Assembly (NCBI GenBank): GCA_021151535.1
Contig: JAGKXC010000091.1
Coordinates: 1-14,114, forward strand
Direction: 5' to 3'
Source: Sphingobacteriia bacterium
GTDB taxonomy: Bacteria; Bacteroidota; Bacteroidia; NS11-12g; UBA955
DNA: 14,114 nt
Part shown: piece after piece, positions 8,073 through 14,114 of the stretch
How positions within the stretch are numbered: the stretch's first letter is position 1
Layout of the letters: the number at the start of each line of letters is the position of its first letter
The notes under the pieces: generated by a model
The model's database searches: none
What the model saw: only the letters and a program-made list of their open reading frames with translations
Told to the model about the DNA's origin: nothing
Program-made: the position numbers and the translations under genes

Positions 8073-10202
8073 ATGTTGAAACGTATCTTCACCTTTACTT
8101 TAGCCATTTTGGCCTTCCTACACTTCACTGCTACTTTTTCAAAGAACAATGTGAAGGCAGGCGAAATTGTTGAAATTATCATCAAGTTCGACGTTGCCGC
8201 CGGCTTTCACGTTTATAGCGAAAAATCAGATTGCCCGGAAGATGATGGTCCAATTCGTGCTACCATTGATTTCACCCCCAACCCCAGCTACCAATTGGTA
8301 GGTAAATTCTATGGTGTGGGCGATAAAATGGTGAAAGAAACCGAAGTGTTCAATTGCGCTACAGGTGAATTCGTTGGCAAAGGAGAATTCCGTCAGAAAA
8401 TAAAAGCATTAAAAAATGGAACGGCCGGAATTGAAATGATTTTCAATGGCCAAATTTGTAATGAAGGCGGGTGCGACAATATCAGAAACGTAAAGATTCT
8501 ATCGCCCGTATTAAAAGTATCTGGCGAAATCGCTGCTGCGGCAACGCCTGCAAACACAAGCAATACTGGTATTGTTGCCACGACTGAAACGCCAATGGCC
8601 AATACCGGAAACGACGTTTTGGAAGGCCCAGAAAATGCAGTATCTCAAGTTAATACTGCGGCAAATCCTGCAACAGACGCTGCCTATAAGACTTGGAAAG
8701 AAGGCACTGCAAAAAAAGCATATACCGGAAAAGCGGTTGAAGGAGCAAACAATTCTAGCGGTGAAAGCTACTGGGGATTGTTCCTTTTGGCTTTTATTAG
8801 CGGATTGGCGGCCTTGTTAACGCCTTGCGTTTTCCCTATGATTCCAATGACGGTTGCTTTCTTCATCAAAAGTAACAACAACAAAGCAGCCGCAATCCGC
8901 GATGCCTCCGTTTTTGCATTATCGATCATTGCAATCTATACCATTTTGGGTACCATTACGGCAATGGCCTTTGGTCCACAAGCCGCAAACTGGTTGAGTA
9001 CCCATTGGATTCCCAATATATTCTTCACCGTGATTTTCTTGGTTTTCGCTGCTTCTTTCTTCGGTGCTTTCGAGATTGTTTTACCCGGTTGGTTGGTAAA
9101 CAAAATGGACGCAAAATCAAACGGCGGTGGCATCATGGGCTCGTTTTTCATGGCCCTTACCATTGCATTGGTTTCTTTCTCTTGCACGGGTCCCATCGTA
9201 GGTACTGTGTTGGTTGAAGCCGTTCACGGCGGCGCAAGCAGACCCATCATTGGCATGTTTGGTTTCTCATTGGCATTCGCACTTCCATTTGGATTACTAG
9301 CGATGTTCCCCAATATGATGAAAAACTTACCCAAAGCAGGCGGCTGGCTCAACAACGTGAAAGTTGTACTGGGCTTTATCGAAGTGGCGTTTGCTTTGAA
9401 ATTCTTAAGTATTCCAGACCAAACTTACCACTGGGGCATATTGGACAGGGAGATTTATTTATCCATTTGGATCGTAATTTTCACCTTATTGGGATTGTAT
9501 TTGCTTGGCAAAATCAAATTCCCACATGATTCAGATGTACCTCATGTTACCATCTTGAGATTATTCTTATCCATTATTTCATTCAGTTTTGTGGTTTATA
9601 TGTTGCCAGGTATGTGGGGCGCGCCGCTTAAAGGTTTAGCCGGCTATATGCCTCCCCTTTCTACCCAAGACTTCAATGCCAACTTAAAGGCCAGCAAAGC
9701 TGGGGAAGGCAACATCGCCAATCCACCTTCTTATACCAACACCAAACTCCATATCCCACACGATATAGCCGGCTACTTCGATTATGATGAAGCCCTTCAA
9801 GCGGCGCGCCTATTGAAAAAACCACTATTCGTTGATTTTACCGGACATGGTTGCGTAAACTGTCGTAAAATGGAAGAATTGGTTTGGGCAGATCCAGAAG
9901 TGATGAAAATGCTGAAAAAAGACTTTGTGGTTGTGAGTTTGTACGTAGACGACAAAGACATCCAACTGCCTGTAAATCAGTATTTCACAACCAATTCAGG
10001 ACAAAACATCACCATGCTTTCCGATAAGAATGCCTATATAGAAGAGTTGTATTTTGGTCAAACCACGCAACCGCTATATTGCATTTTAGATGGCAATGAA
10101 AATTTGCTACAACCTGCTTTGGGCGCTGATTATTTCAAGTTTCAAATTGAACCTTTCCGCGAATTCTTGAAAAACGGAAAAGCCAATTATCAGCCTGAAT
10201 GA
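8073..10202 (+). CDS. dsbD: thiol:disulfide interchange protein DsbD
   Basis: DsbD carries electrons from cytosolic thioredoxin across the inner membrane to periplasmic disulfide isomerases and cytochrome c maturation proteins. All three modules are present in 709 residues. After a signal peptide (about 1-23) comes the periplasmic alpha-type domain with the pair Cys129/Cys134 (ICNEGGCDN). About eight membrane segments follow (236-510), with LLTPCVFPMIPMT (Cys252) and SFSCTGPIVGT (Cys371) as the transmembrane pair. The C-terminal thioredoxin-like domain (from about 565) has the active site GCVNC (Cys594/Cys597). A Thr/Ala/Asn-rich linker (155-230) makes it longer than the E. coli protein (about 565 residues), as I recall for Bacteroidota homologues. 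All six redox cysteines are present. It heads a run with gmhA 34 bases downstream. Confidence 0.94.
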   Translation: MLKRIFTFTLAILAFLHFTATFSKNNVKAGEIVEIIIKFDVAAGFHVYSEKSDCPEDDGPIRATIDFTPNPSYQLVGKFYGVGDKMVKETEVFNCATGEFVGKGEFRQKIKALKNGTAGIEMIFNGQICNEGGCDNIRNVKILSPVLKVSGEIAAAATPANTSNTGIVATTETPMANTGNDVLEGPENAVSQVNTAANPATDAAYKTWKEGTAKKAYTGKAVEGANNSSGESYWGLFLLAFISGLAALLTPCVFPMIPMTVAFFIKSNNNKAAAIRDASVFALSIIAIYTILGTITAMAFGPQAANWLSTHWIPNIFFTVIFLVFAASFFGAFEIVLPGWLVNKMDAKSNGGGIMGSFFMALTIALVSFSCTGPIVGTVLVEAVHGGASRPIIGMFGFSLAFALPFGLLAMFPNMMKNLPKAGGWLNNVKVVLGFIEVAFALKFLSIPDQTYHWGILDREIYLSIWIVIFTLLGLYLLGKIKFPHDSDVPHVTILRLFLSIISFSFVVYMLPGMWGAPLKGLAGYMPPLSTQDFNANLKASKAGEGNIANPPSYTNTKLHIPHDIAGYFDYDEALQAARLLKKPLFVDFTGHGCVNCRKMEELVWADPEVMKMLKKDFVVVSLYVDDKDIQLPVNQYFTTNSGQNITMLSDKNAYIEELYFGQTTQPLYCILDGNENLLQPALGADYFKFQIEPFREFLKNGKANYQPE

Positions 10203-10236
10203 TTCATTTTCAGTAAATTCGCAAACGCCCTAAAAC

Positions 10237-10833
10237 ATGAGTGAACAAACCATTCCCAGTCATATTCTAGCACACTTCCAAGAAGCAGCGGATGTTTTAA
10301 ATCAATTCCTCAACAACCAGGAACAAATGCAAAATATTCAAACTGCAGCTGCAGCCATGGTTGAATCCATCAAGAATGGTGGTAAAATCATTACCTGTGG
10401 CAACGGTGGAAGTCATTGCGATGCCATGCATTTTGCAGAAGAACTTACAGGAAGATACCGAAATAATCGCCCTGGTATTGCTGCCATCGCCATTTCGGAT
10501 CCTTCTCATATTAGCTGTGTTAGCAACGATTTTGGATACGATTTTGTGTTTTCACGCTACGTAGAAGCATTGGGTAAACCGGGTGATATCCTTTTGGGAA
10601 TTTCCACCAGTGGCAATAGTGCCAATGTGATTCATGCCATCGAAAAAGCCAAGGCCATGGGCATGAAATCCATCGCCCTAACCGGAAAAGATGGAGGTAA
10701 AATTGCCCCTATTTGCGATGTGGAAATCCGAGCTCCGCATTCAAACTACGCCGATCGCGCTCAGGAAATTCACATCAAAGTTATCCATACACTTATTCAT
10801 TCTATTGAATTAGGACTTGGCTACAATTCCTAA
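10237..10833 (+). CDS. gmhA: phosphoheptose isomerase (sedoheptulose 7-phosphate isomerase)
   Basis: This cytosolic SIS-domain enzyme turns sedoheptulose 7-phosphate into D-glycero-D-manno-heptose 7-phosphate, the first step to ADP-heptose for lipopolysaccharide core or other glycans. The 198 residues include GNGGSHCDAMHFAEELTGRY (55-74), SDPSHISCVSNDFGYDFVFS (87-106), the phosphate loop GISTSGNS (121-128), LTGKDGG (148-154) and YADRAQEIHIKVIH (171-184). The expected zinc ligands are all present as His65, Glu69, Gln176 and His184. From memory it is strikingly close to the E. coli enzyme. It lies 34 bases after dsbD and 13 before the nucleoside transporter gene, so it is probably in one transcript. 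No other heptose-pathway gene is in the window. Confidence 0.95.
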   Translation: MSEQTIPSHILAHFQEAADVLNQFLNNQEQMQNIQTAAAAMVESIKNGGKIITCGNGGSHCDAMHFAEELTGRYRNNRPGIAAIAISDPSHISCVSNDFGYDFVFSRYVEALGKPGDILLGISTSGNSANVIHAIEKAKAMGMKSIALTGKDGGKIAPICDVEIRAPHSNYADRAQEIHIKVIHTLIHSIELGLGYNS

Positions 10834-10846
10834 CCATTACATTACC

Positions 10847-12079
10847 ATGAATTACATAGGAATTTTAGGCTTTCTTGTTATTTTGGGTATCGCCTTCGCG
10901 CTTTCCAACAACCGTAAAGCCATCAATTATAGAACTGTAGGCGTTGGATTGCTTATGCAATTCTTACTGGCAGTTTTTATTCTGAAAACGCCTATCGGTA
11001 AATCTGCCTTTCTATTCTTAGGTAAAATTGTTCAAAAACTACTCACCTTCTCAGATAAAGGTGCTGATTTCGTGTTTGGTCCGTTGGCCCGCGATAACCA
11101 AATGATGGAAGTATTTGGCCAAAATTTCATCTTCTTTTTCCGCGTTGTTCCCACCATCATTTTCGTAGCCGTTTTGGTAAAAGTATTTTACCATTTGGGT
11201 GTATTACAATTCATTATCCGTTGGCTAGCCAAAGCCATGCACAAAACTATGCGCGCCAGCGGTAGCGAAGCCTTAAGCAATATTTCGTCTGCCTTTGTAG
11301 GCCAGGTAGAAGCTCAATTGATGATTGGCCCTTATGTAAAAGGAATGACAATGAGCGAATTGCTGGCGAGTATGAGCGGATCTATGGCCTCCATAGCCGG
11401 CGGAGTTATGGCAACATATATTTCTTTAGGTATTGACGCTCCGTCTTTGTTAGCGGCAGGAATTATGGCAGCACCCGGCGCCTTGGTAATTTCCAAAATC
11501 ATTTGGCCCGAAACTGAAATAAGTGAAACCGCTGGCGAAGTAAAACTAGAAGTTAAAAAAGAAAACTCCAACCTGTTAGACGCCATTAGTCATGGTGCTT
11601 CTGAAGGCCTAGGGATCGCTTTAAACGTTGTAGCCATGCTAATTGGCTTCTTGGCATTAATAGCGTTGGTTGATTTTGTATTAGGTCAAACCGGGCAACT
11701 ATTTGGCCTTCAGCAGGAATTATCCTTAGAATATTTATTGGGTTATGTATTTGCGGGATTTGCTTGGATCATGGGAGTTCCTAGCACCGACATGCACACA
11801 GTTGGAAGTTTAATGGGCACCAAGTTGGTTGTAAATGAATTTGTGGCATATTTAAAGCTGAAAGACATTCAATCCACGTTGCAACCCATTAGTGCAACAG
11901 TAGCAACTTTCGCTCTTTGTGGATTTGCTAATTTCAGTTCTATCGCGATACAAGTGGGTGGGATTGGTAAAATTGCACCATCTAGAAGAGCAGATTTAGC
12001 CAAATTAGGCTTTAAGGCCTTGTTGGTTGGTACCTTAGCCAACTATTTAAGTGCCACAATTGCAGGATTGTTATTATAA
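10847..12079 (+). CDS. CNT-family concentrative nucleoside transporter (NupC-like)
   Basis: The 410-residue inner-membrane protein belongs to the family that imports nucleosides with Na+ or H+. It has many hydrophobic helices and the two substrate-site hairpins. Hairpin 1 has SSAFVGQVEAQLMIGPYV (147-164) and MTMSELLASMSGSMASIAGG (167-186). Hairpin 2 has MGVPSTDMHTVGSLMG (309-324), NEFVAY (330-335) and CGFANFSSIAIQVGG (358-372). Glu155, Glu331, Asn362 and Ser365 match the ribose-contacting residues of the Vibrio cholerae transporter as I recall them. The usual GQTEAP reads GQVEAQ here, which may change base preference. The frame extends upstream to a TTG at 10817 inside gmhA, but the ATG at 10847 fits the first membrane helix best. 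It follows gmhA by 13 bases and ends nine bases from the convergent GNAT gene. Confidence 0.92.
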   Translation: MNYIGILGFLVILGIAFALSNNRKAINYRTVGVGLLMQFLLAVFILKTPIGKSAFLFLGKIVQKLLTFSDKGADFVFGPLARDNQMMEVFGQNFIFFFRVVPTIIFVAVLVKVFYHLGVLQFIIRWLAKAMHKTMRASGSEALSNISSAFVGQVEAQLMIGPYVKGMTMSELLASMSGSMASIAGGVMATYISLGIDAPSLLAAGIMAAPGALVISKIIWPETEISETAGEVKLEVKKENSNLLDAISHGASEGLGIALNVVAMLIGFLALIALVDFVLGQTGQLFGLQQELSLEYLLGYVFAGFAWIMGVPSTDMHTVGSLMGTKLVVNEFVAYLKLKDIQSTLQPISATVATFALCGFANFSSIAIQVGGIGKIAPSRRADLAKLGFKALLVGTLANYLSATIAGLLL

Positions 12080-12088
12080 TTTACCAAG

Positions 12089-12544
12089 CTACAAATTCAC
12101 CCAAGCGTTGAGCCAACCTGATTCAAAATCAGCCTTATATTTCTTATAAAATTCAATTGCCGGAGTATTCCAATCAAGAACTTGCCAAACCAGCCGGTGG
12201 TAGTTTTGGCTAGCGGCATATTCCTTACAAACTTCAAACAAACTTGATCCAATACCATTTTTTCGCAGTGACTCGGTTACCACAAGGTCTTCCAAATATA
12301 AGCACGGACCTTTCCAAGTAGAGTAACGAACATAACAAATAGCCATTCCCACTATTTTATTATCAAGTTCTGCTACCCAAGCTTTTGCCACCGCTTGATT
12401 GCCAAAAAGGGCTTTCTCTAGTATTTCTGGCGATGAAACAACTTCATTGGGGGCTTTTTCATAATGAGCCAATTCTTTTATTAATTGATGCATTGCTACA
12501 CAATCATTGGCTTCAGCTGTGCGGATGATAGGCGAAATCGACAT
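12089..12544 (-). CDS. GNAT-family N-acetyltransferase, diamine/thialysine acetyltransferase-like
   Basis: This 151-residue cytosolic protein transfers an acetyl group from acetyl-CoA, probably to an amine. The acetyl-CoA loop is LRKNGIGSSLF (93-103), matching the R/QxxGxG/A pattern. The stretch YSTWKGPCLYLEDLVV (74-89), ELAHYEKAP near the N-terminus (24-32) and WNTPAIEFYKKYKA (125-138) resemble the spermidine/spermine and thialysine acetyltransferase branch (SSAT-like). That makes a polyamine or lysine analogue a reasonable substrate guess, but GNAT substrates cannot be fixed from sequence alone. It is last in a minus-strand series of three, 84 bases after the sorting-domain gene, and may have its own promoter. 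A short hairpin (12569-12585) lies in that gap. Confidence 0.88.
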   Translation of the reverse strand: MSISPIIRTAEANDCVAMHQLIKELAHYEKAPNEVVSSPEILEKALFGNQAVAKAWVAELDNKIVGMAICYVRYSTWKGPCLYLEDLVVTESLRKNGIGSSLFEVCKEYAASQNYHRLVWQVLDWNTPAIEFYKKYKADFESGWLNAWVNL

Positions 12545-12628
12545 GAATAAAATTTAAATTAGAAAGTTCCAGTCAAACCGACTGGGGAAAATAAAATGGA
12601 ATAGGCGGATGAAATGGATAAAAGGAGC

Positions 12629-13003
12629 TTAACGAACTGCCAACTTCAATGTTTTGGTAGCATCTCCGCTTTTAACTTGAACAAAATAAACACCTTTGTC
12701 TAAAAGTGCATCTGCAACATCAATTCTTACTTTACCGTTAGAATAATCATTCTTGGTTAAGCCGTAAGAGAATACAGTTTTGCCCAAAACATCATTGATA
12801 ATGATGGCTGCATCTGGGAACTGCCCTTCAGTAAACGAGAAGTTTACGTAAAAATAAGTACCAGTAACAGGATTTGGAGTTAATGAAAAAGAAGGACCCA
12901 CAGCACCAATAGCTGCTGGGGGATTTTCCTCCATAACTGGAGTGGCAGCCACAGCAGTTGCAAGGGCTAAAACACTACAAAATATGGCGATGTACTTTTT
13001 CAC
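12629..13003 (-). CDS. small secreted protein made almost only of a T9SS type A sorting domain
   Basis: The 124-residue protein has a signal peptide (MKKYIAIFCSVLALATAVAA, cleavage near residue 20), a short linker (about 21-38), and then a type IX secretion C-terminal domain. That domain runs from FSLTPNPVTG (39-48) through IIINDVLGKTVFSY (67-80) to LLDKGVYFVQVKSGDATKTLKLAVR at the very end. Such domains normally sit behind a large cargo, take it through the outer membrane and are cut off or attached to surface lipopolysaccharide. Here there is essentially no cargo. The start is a GTG; no closer ATG exists. Its promoter overlaps the terminator of the upstream lipoprotein gene. It may be a stand-alone surface or shuttle protein, or the remnant of a longer one. 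The domain call is firm; the role is unknown. Confidence 0.85.
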   Translation of the reverse strand: MKKYIAIFCSVLALATAVAATPVMEENPPAAIGAVGPSFSLTPNPVTGTYFYVNFSFTEGQFPDAAIIINDVLGKTVFSYGLTKNDYSNGKVRIDVADALLDKGVYFVQVKSGDATKTLKLAVR

Positions 13004-13008
13004 TTACG

Positions 13009-13039
13009 CAAATATATAAAAAAAAGCGCTTGGAAACAA
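13009..13039 (-). promoter_or_regulatory. promoter of the T9SS sorting-domain gene, inside the upstream terminator
   Basis: On the minus strand TATATTTG (13016-13009) exactly matches the TAnnTTTG -7 box, and a TTG (13039-13037) lies 20 bases upstream at the -33 position. The -33 element is within the stem of the lipoprotein gene's terminator. Only five bases (cgtaa) separate the -7 box from the GTG start, so the mRNA would be leaderless or nearly so. Confidence 0.5.
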
Positions 13040-13049
13040 GCGCTTTTTT
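13018..13049 (-). terminator. intrinsic terminator of the small lipoprotein gene
   Basis: The perfect 7-base stem GCGCTTG / CAAGCGC (13026-13032 and 13037-13043) has a 4-base loop. It is flanked by eight A on the left and six T on the right, so it can act on either strand and the A/T runs extend the stem. It lies 22 bases after the stop of the minus-strand lipoprotein gene. Confidence 0.88.
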
Positions 13050-13071
13050 AAAATTCTTTTTAATCTACTGA

Positions 13072-13278
13072 TTAGTGAGCAGCAGGAGCAGCTTCAGTTG
13101 TAGCAGGAGCAGCAGCGCTGTCAGTGCTAGATGAATCAGTTGTAGCAGAATCAGTTGTAGCAGTCATAGCAGCGCTATCAGTGCTAGCTGAATCAGTACC
13201 AGAAGTTTCAGTGCTTTTGTTACAAGCAGCAAAAGCAAACAAAGCTACAGCTGCAAATGCGAAAGAGATCTTTTTCAT
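13072..13278 (-). CDS. small Ser/Thr/Ala/Asp-rich lipoprotein (68 aa)
   Basis: The protein starts MKKISFAFAAVALFAFAACN with a textbook lipobox (FAAC, Cys19), so it should be lipidated and anchored in the inner or outer membrane. The remaining 49 residues are low complexity: repeated TDSA/TDSS units with Thr, Ala and Pro, rich enough in Ser/Thr to be a target for O-glycosylation, which Bacteroidota attach at D-S/T-A/hydrophobic sites. Two 27-base direct repeats in the DNA encode much of it. The gene has its own promoter with A-tracts upstream and a strong terminator, a monocistronic layout typical of abundant small lipoproteins. The family is not recognised beyond short lipoproteins of this type; the function is unknown. 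Confidence 0.8.
   Translation of the reverse strand: MKKISFAFAAVALFAFAACNKSTETSGTDSASTDSAAMTATTDSATTDSSSTDSAAAPATTEAAPAAH
13114..13197. repeat. two 27-bp direct repeats inside the small lipoprotein gene
   Basis: Copies at 13114-13140 and 13171-13197 agree at 25 of 27 positions and start 57 bases (19 codons) apart. They are in frame and encode the repeated STDSA-type segments. Duplication of part of the tail is the simple explanation, and slippage could change tail length without breaking the frame. Confidence 0.8.
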
Positions 13279-13307
13279 TTTTTTGTTTTTCCTATTTAAG
13301 TGTGGTG

Positions 13308-13338
13308 CAAAAATATATTTGAAATCACAAATAGCAAA
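13308..13338 (-). promoter_or_regulatory. promoter of the small lipoprotein gene
   Basis: On the minus strand TTTG (13338-13335), a 19-base spacer and TATTTTTG (13315-13308) match the Bacteroidota -33/-7 consensus fully. The -7 box ends 29 bases before the ATG, giving a leader of about 20-25 bases, A-rich near the start codon. Long A/T tracts (13336-13362) lie at and upstream of the -33 element and could act as an UP-like element. This is the best promoter in the window. Confidence 0.7.
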
Positions 13339-13440
13339 AAAAAATTGAAAAAAAATTGAAAAGTTTCCAAAAAAACAACAACTCGTTGATTTTCACTAAC
13401 TTACAATATCGCTAGCGGTCTAATTTGCCAATTTTACCTA

Positions 13441-13460
13441 CTTTTTCAACCCTTTTTCAA
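13441..13460 (+). repeat. tandem CTTTTTCAA repeats before the carotenoid desaturase gene
   Basis: CTTTTTCAA occurs at 13441-13449 and again at 13452-13460, an 11-base period or about one helical turn, 20 bases before the ATG at 13480. It could be a tandem operator or only AT-rich chance. The rest of the gap 13339-13479 holds A-tracts belonging to the divergent promoter and no gene. Confidence 0.4.
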
Positions 13461-13479
13461 AAAAAATTGTTACTTACCT

Positions 13480-14114
13480 ATGAGAATTCTCGTAATCGGA
13501 GCAGGAATTTCAGGCCTCACCACTGCCATCGAATTAGCCAAAAAGAATCACCAAATCACTGTTTTTGAAGCACATACAACCTATGGTGGTAAAATGGCTG
13601 AATTTAAACTTGGCCAGTACCGATTTGATGCCGGCCCTTCCCTATTTACACAACCACAATGGCTGTTACAAATACTGCAATCGCCTATAAAAGAAGAATT
13701 CTCCTATGTTCAACTCCCACATCTCTGCCATTATTTCTTTCCCAATAACCTCCAATTTCAAGCACCTGCCGATCCCCAAGCATTTATCAATCAAGCCTCA
13801 ATTACTTTTCAAGAACCTAAAGAACGCATTCAACAATACCTTCAGAAATACCAAAAAATTTACCAAATCACCAAACCCGTATTTCTTGAAAGTTCCCTAC
13901 ACCAATTGAAAACTTACCTAAGCCCTTCTGGCTTAAAAGGCATTGCTAATCTTTGGCGGATCGACAATTTCCGATCAATGGACAAAGCCAACAAACAGTT
14001 TTTCAAGAATCCCCAGCTACAACAACTTTTTAATCGCTATGCAACTTATAACGGATCCAACCCCTATCAGGCTCCAGCAACCCTGAATGTTATTTCACAA
14101 CTTGAAATATTTGA
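13480..14114 (+). CDS. CrtI/CrtD-type carotenoid desaturase, N-terminal part (3' truncated by window edge)
   Basis: Translation from the ATG at 13480 stays open to the window edge for 211 residues. It opens with the FAD-binding beta-alpha-beta motif VIGAGISGLTTAIELAKK (5-22), the acidic strand end VFEA, and GGKMAEFKLGQYRFDAGPSL (36-55), the pattern of phytoene desaturase-type flavoenzymes. Further on, RYATYNGSNPYQAPATLNVI (187-206) is the CrtI-superfamily segment. As I recall, the ATYNG form is closer to hydroxycarotenoid 3,4-desaturase (CrtD) than to classic CrtI. These enzymes insert double bonds into carotenoid chains at the membrane. No other carotenoid gene is visible; partners such as crtB would lie beyond the right edge. 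The family is well supported; the exact substrate is not. Confidence 0.85.
   Translation, partial: MRILVIGAGISGLTTAIELAKKNHQITVFEAHTTYGGKMAEFKLGQYRFDAGPSLFTQPQWLLQILQSPIKEEFSYVQLPHLCHYFFPNNLQFQAPADPQAFINQASITFQEPKERIQQYLQKYQKIYQITKPVFLESSLHQLKTYLSPSGLKGIANLWRIDNFRSMDKANKQFFKNPQLQQLFNRYATYNGSNPYQAPATLNVISQLEIF

Noticed and set aside
12569..12585. Hairpin CCAGTC / GACTGG between the sorting-domain and GNAT genes
   Set aside because: The stem has only six pairs and no T run follows on the minus strand, so a terminator is not supported.
13124..13348. Plus-strand open frame of 74 codons opposite the small lipoprotein gene
   Set aside because: It mirrors the low-complexity lipoprotein codons and runs through that gene's promoter. 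The minus-strand gene has a lipobox, promoter and terminator, so this is a shadow.
13706..13909. Plus-strand open frame of 67 codons near the right end
   Set aside because: It lies in another frame inside the carotenoid desaturase gene, whose motifs continue through the region.
1..14114. Defence island, prophage, insertion sequence, CRISPR array or tRNA
   Set aside because: I saw no transposase, integrase, nuclease cluster, regularly spaced repeats or cloverleaf sequence. The genes are mostly core metabolic and envelope functions.

Overview
The window looks like a chromosomal segment of a member of the Bacteroidota. The evidence is a HmuY-family lipoprotein behind a TonB-dependent receptor, a type IX secretion (T9SS) C-terminal sorting domain, a PD40 propeller protein, a GH73-LysM protein, a DsbD with the Bacteroidota-type layout, and several matches to the phylum's promoter consensus (TTTG about 19 bases upstream of TAnnTTTG). 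The DNA is moderately AT-rich. I see no tRNA, rRNA, CRISPR, transposase, integrase or phage gene. No stretch over 300 bases lacks a gene.

Layout. (1) 2-1625, + strand: the C-terminal part of an outer-membrane TonB-dependent receptor, then a HmuY-like lipoprotein gene whose reading frame is broken near base 915. Together they look like a haem or iron uptake pair. (2) 1737-3898, + strand: a small basic unknown protein, a secreted PD40 beta-propeller protein with a His/Gly-rich stretch, and recO. (3) 3901-5202, - strand: aspartate kinase, convergent with recO and divergent from fbp (5313-6338, +). (4) 6324-7862, - strand: a secreted GH73-type peptidoglycan hydrolase with four LysM units, whose stop overlaps the end of fbp by 15 bases. 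(5) 8073-12079, + strand: a tight run of dsbD, gmhA and a CNT-family nucleoside transporter, with gaps of 34 and 13 bases. (6) 12089-13278, - strand: a GNAT acetyltransferase, a free-standing T9SS sorting domain, and a small Ser/Thr/Ala/Asp-rich lipoprotein with a well-formed promoter and terminator. (7) 13480 to the end, + strand: the start of a CrtI/CrtD-type carotenoid desaturase.

Most genes are housekeeping or envelope functions: amino-acid synthesis, gluconeogenesis, recombination, disulfide relay, heptose synthesis and cell-wall turnover. I do not find a coherent new multi-gene system. The points most worth a second look are the single-base break in the HmuY gene, a sorting-domain-only T9SS protein, a repeated layout with a TAnnTTTG-like box exactly five bases before the start codon (suggesting leaderless mRNAs), the terminator that overlaps the next gene's promoter, and a substrate-site change in the nucleoside transporter.
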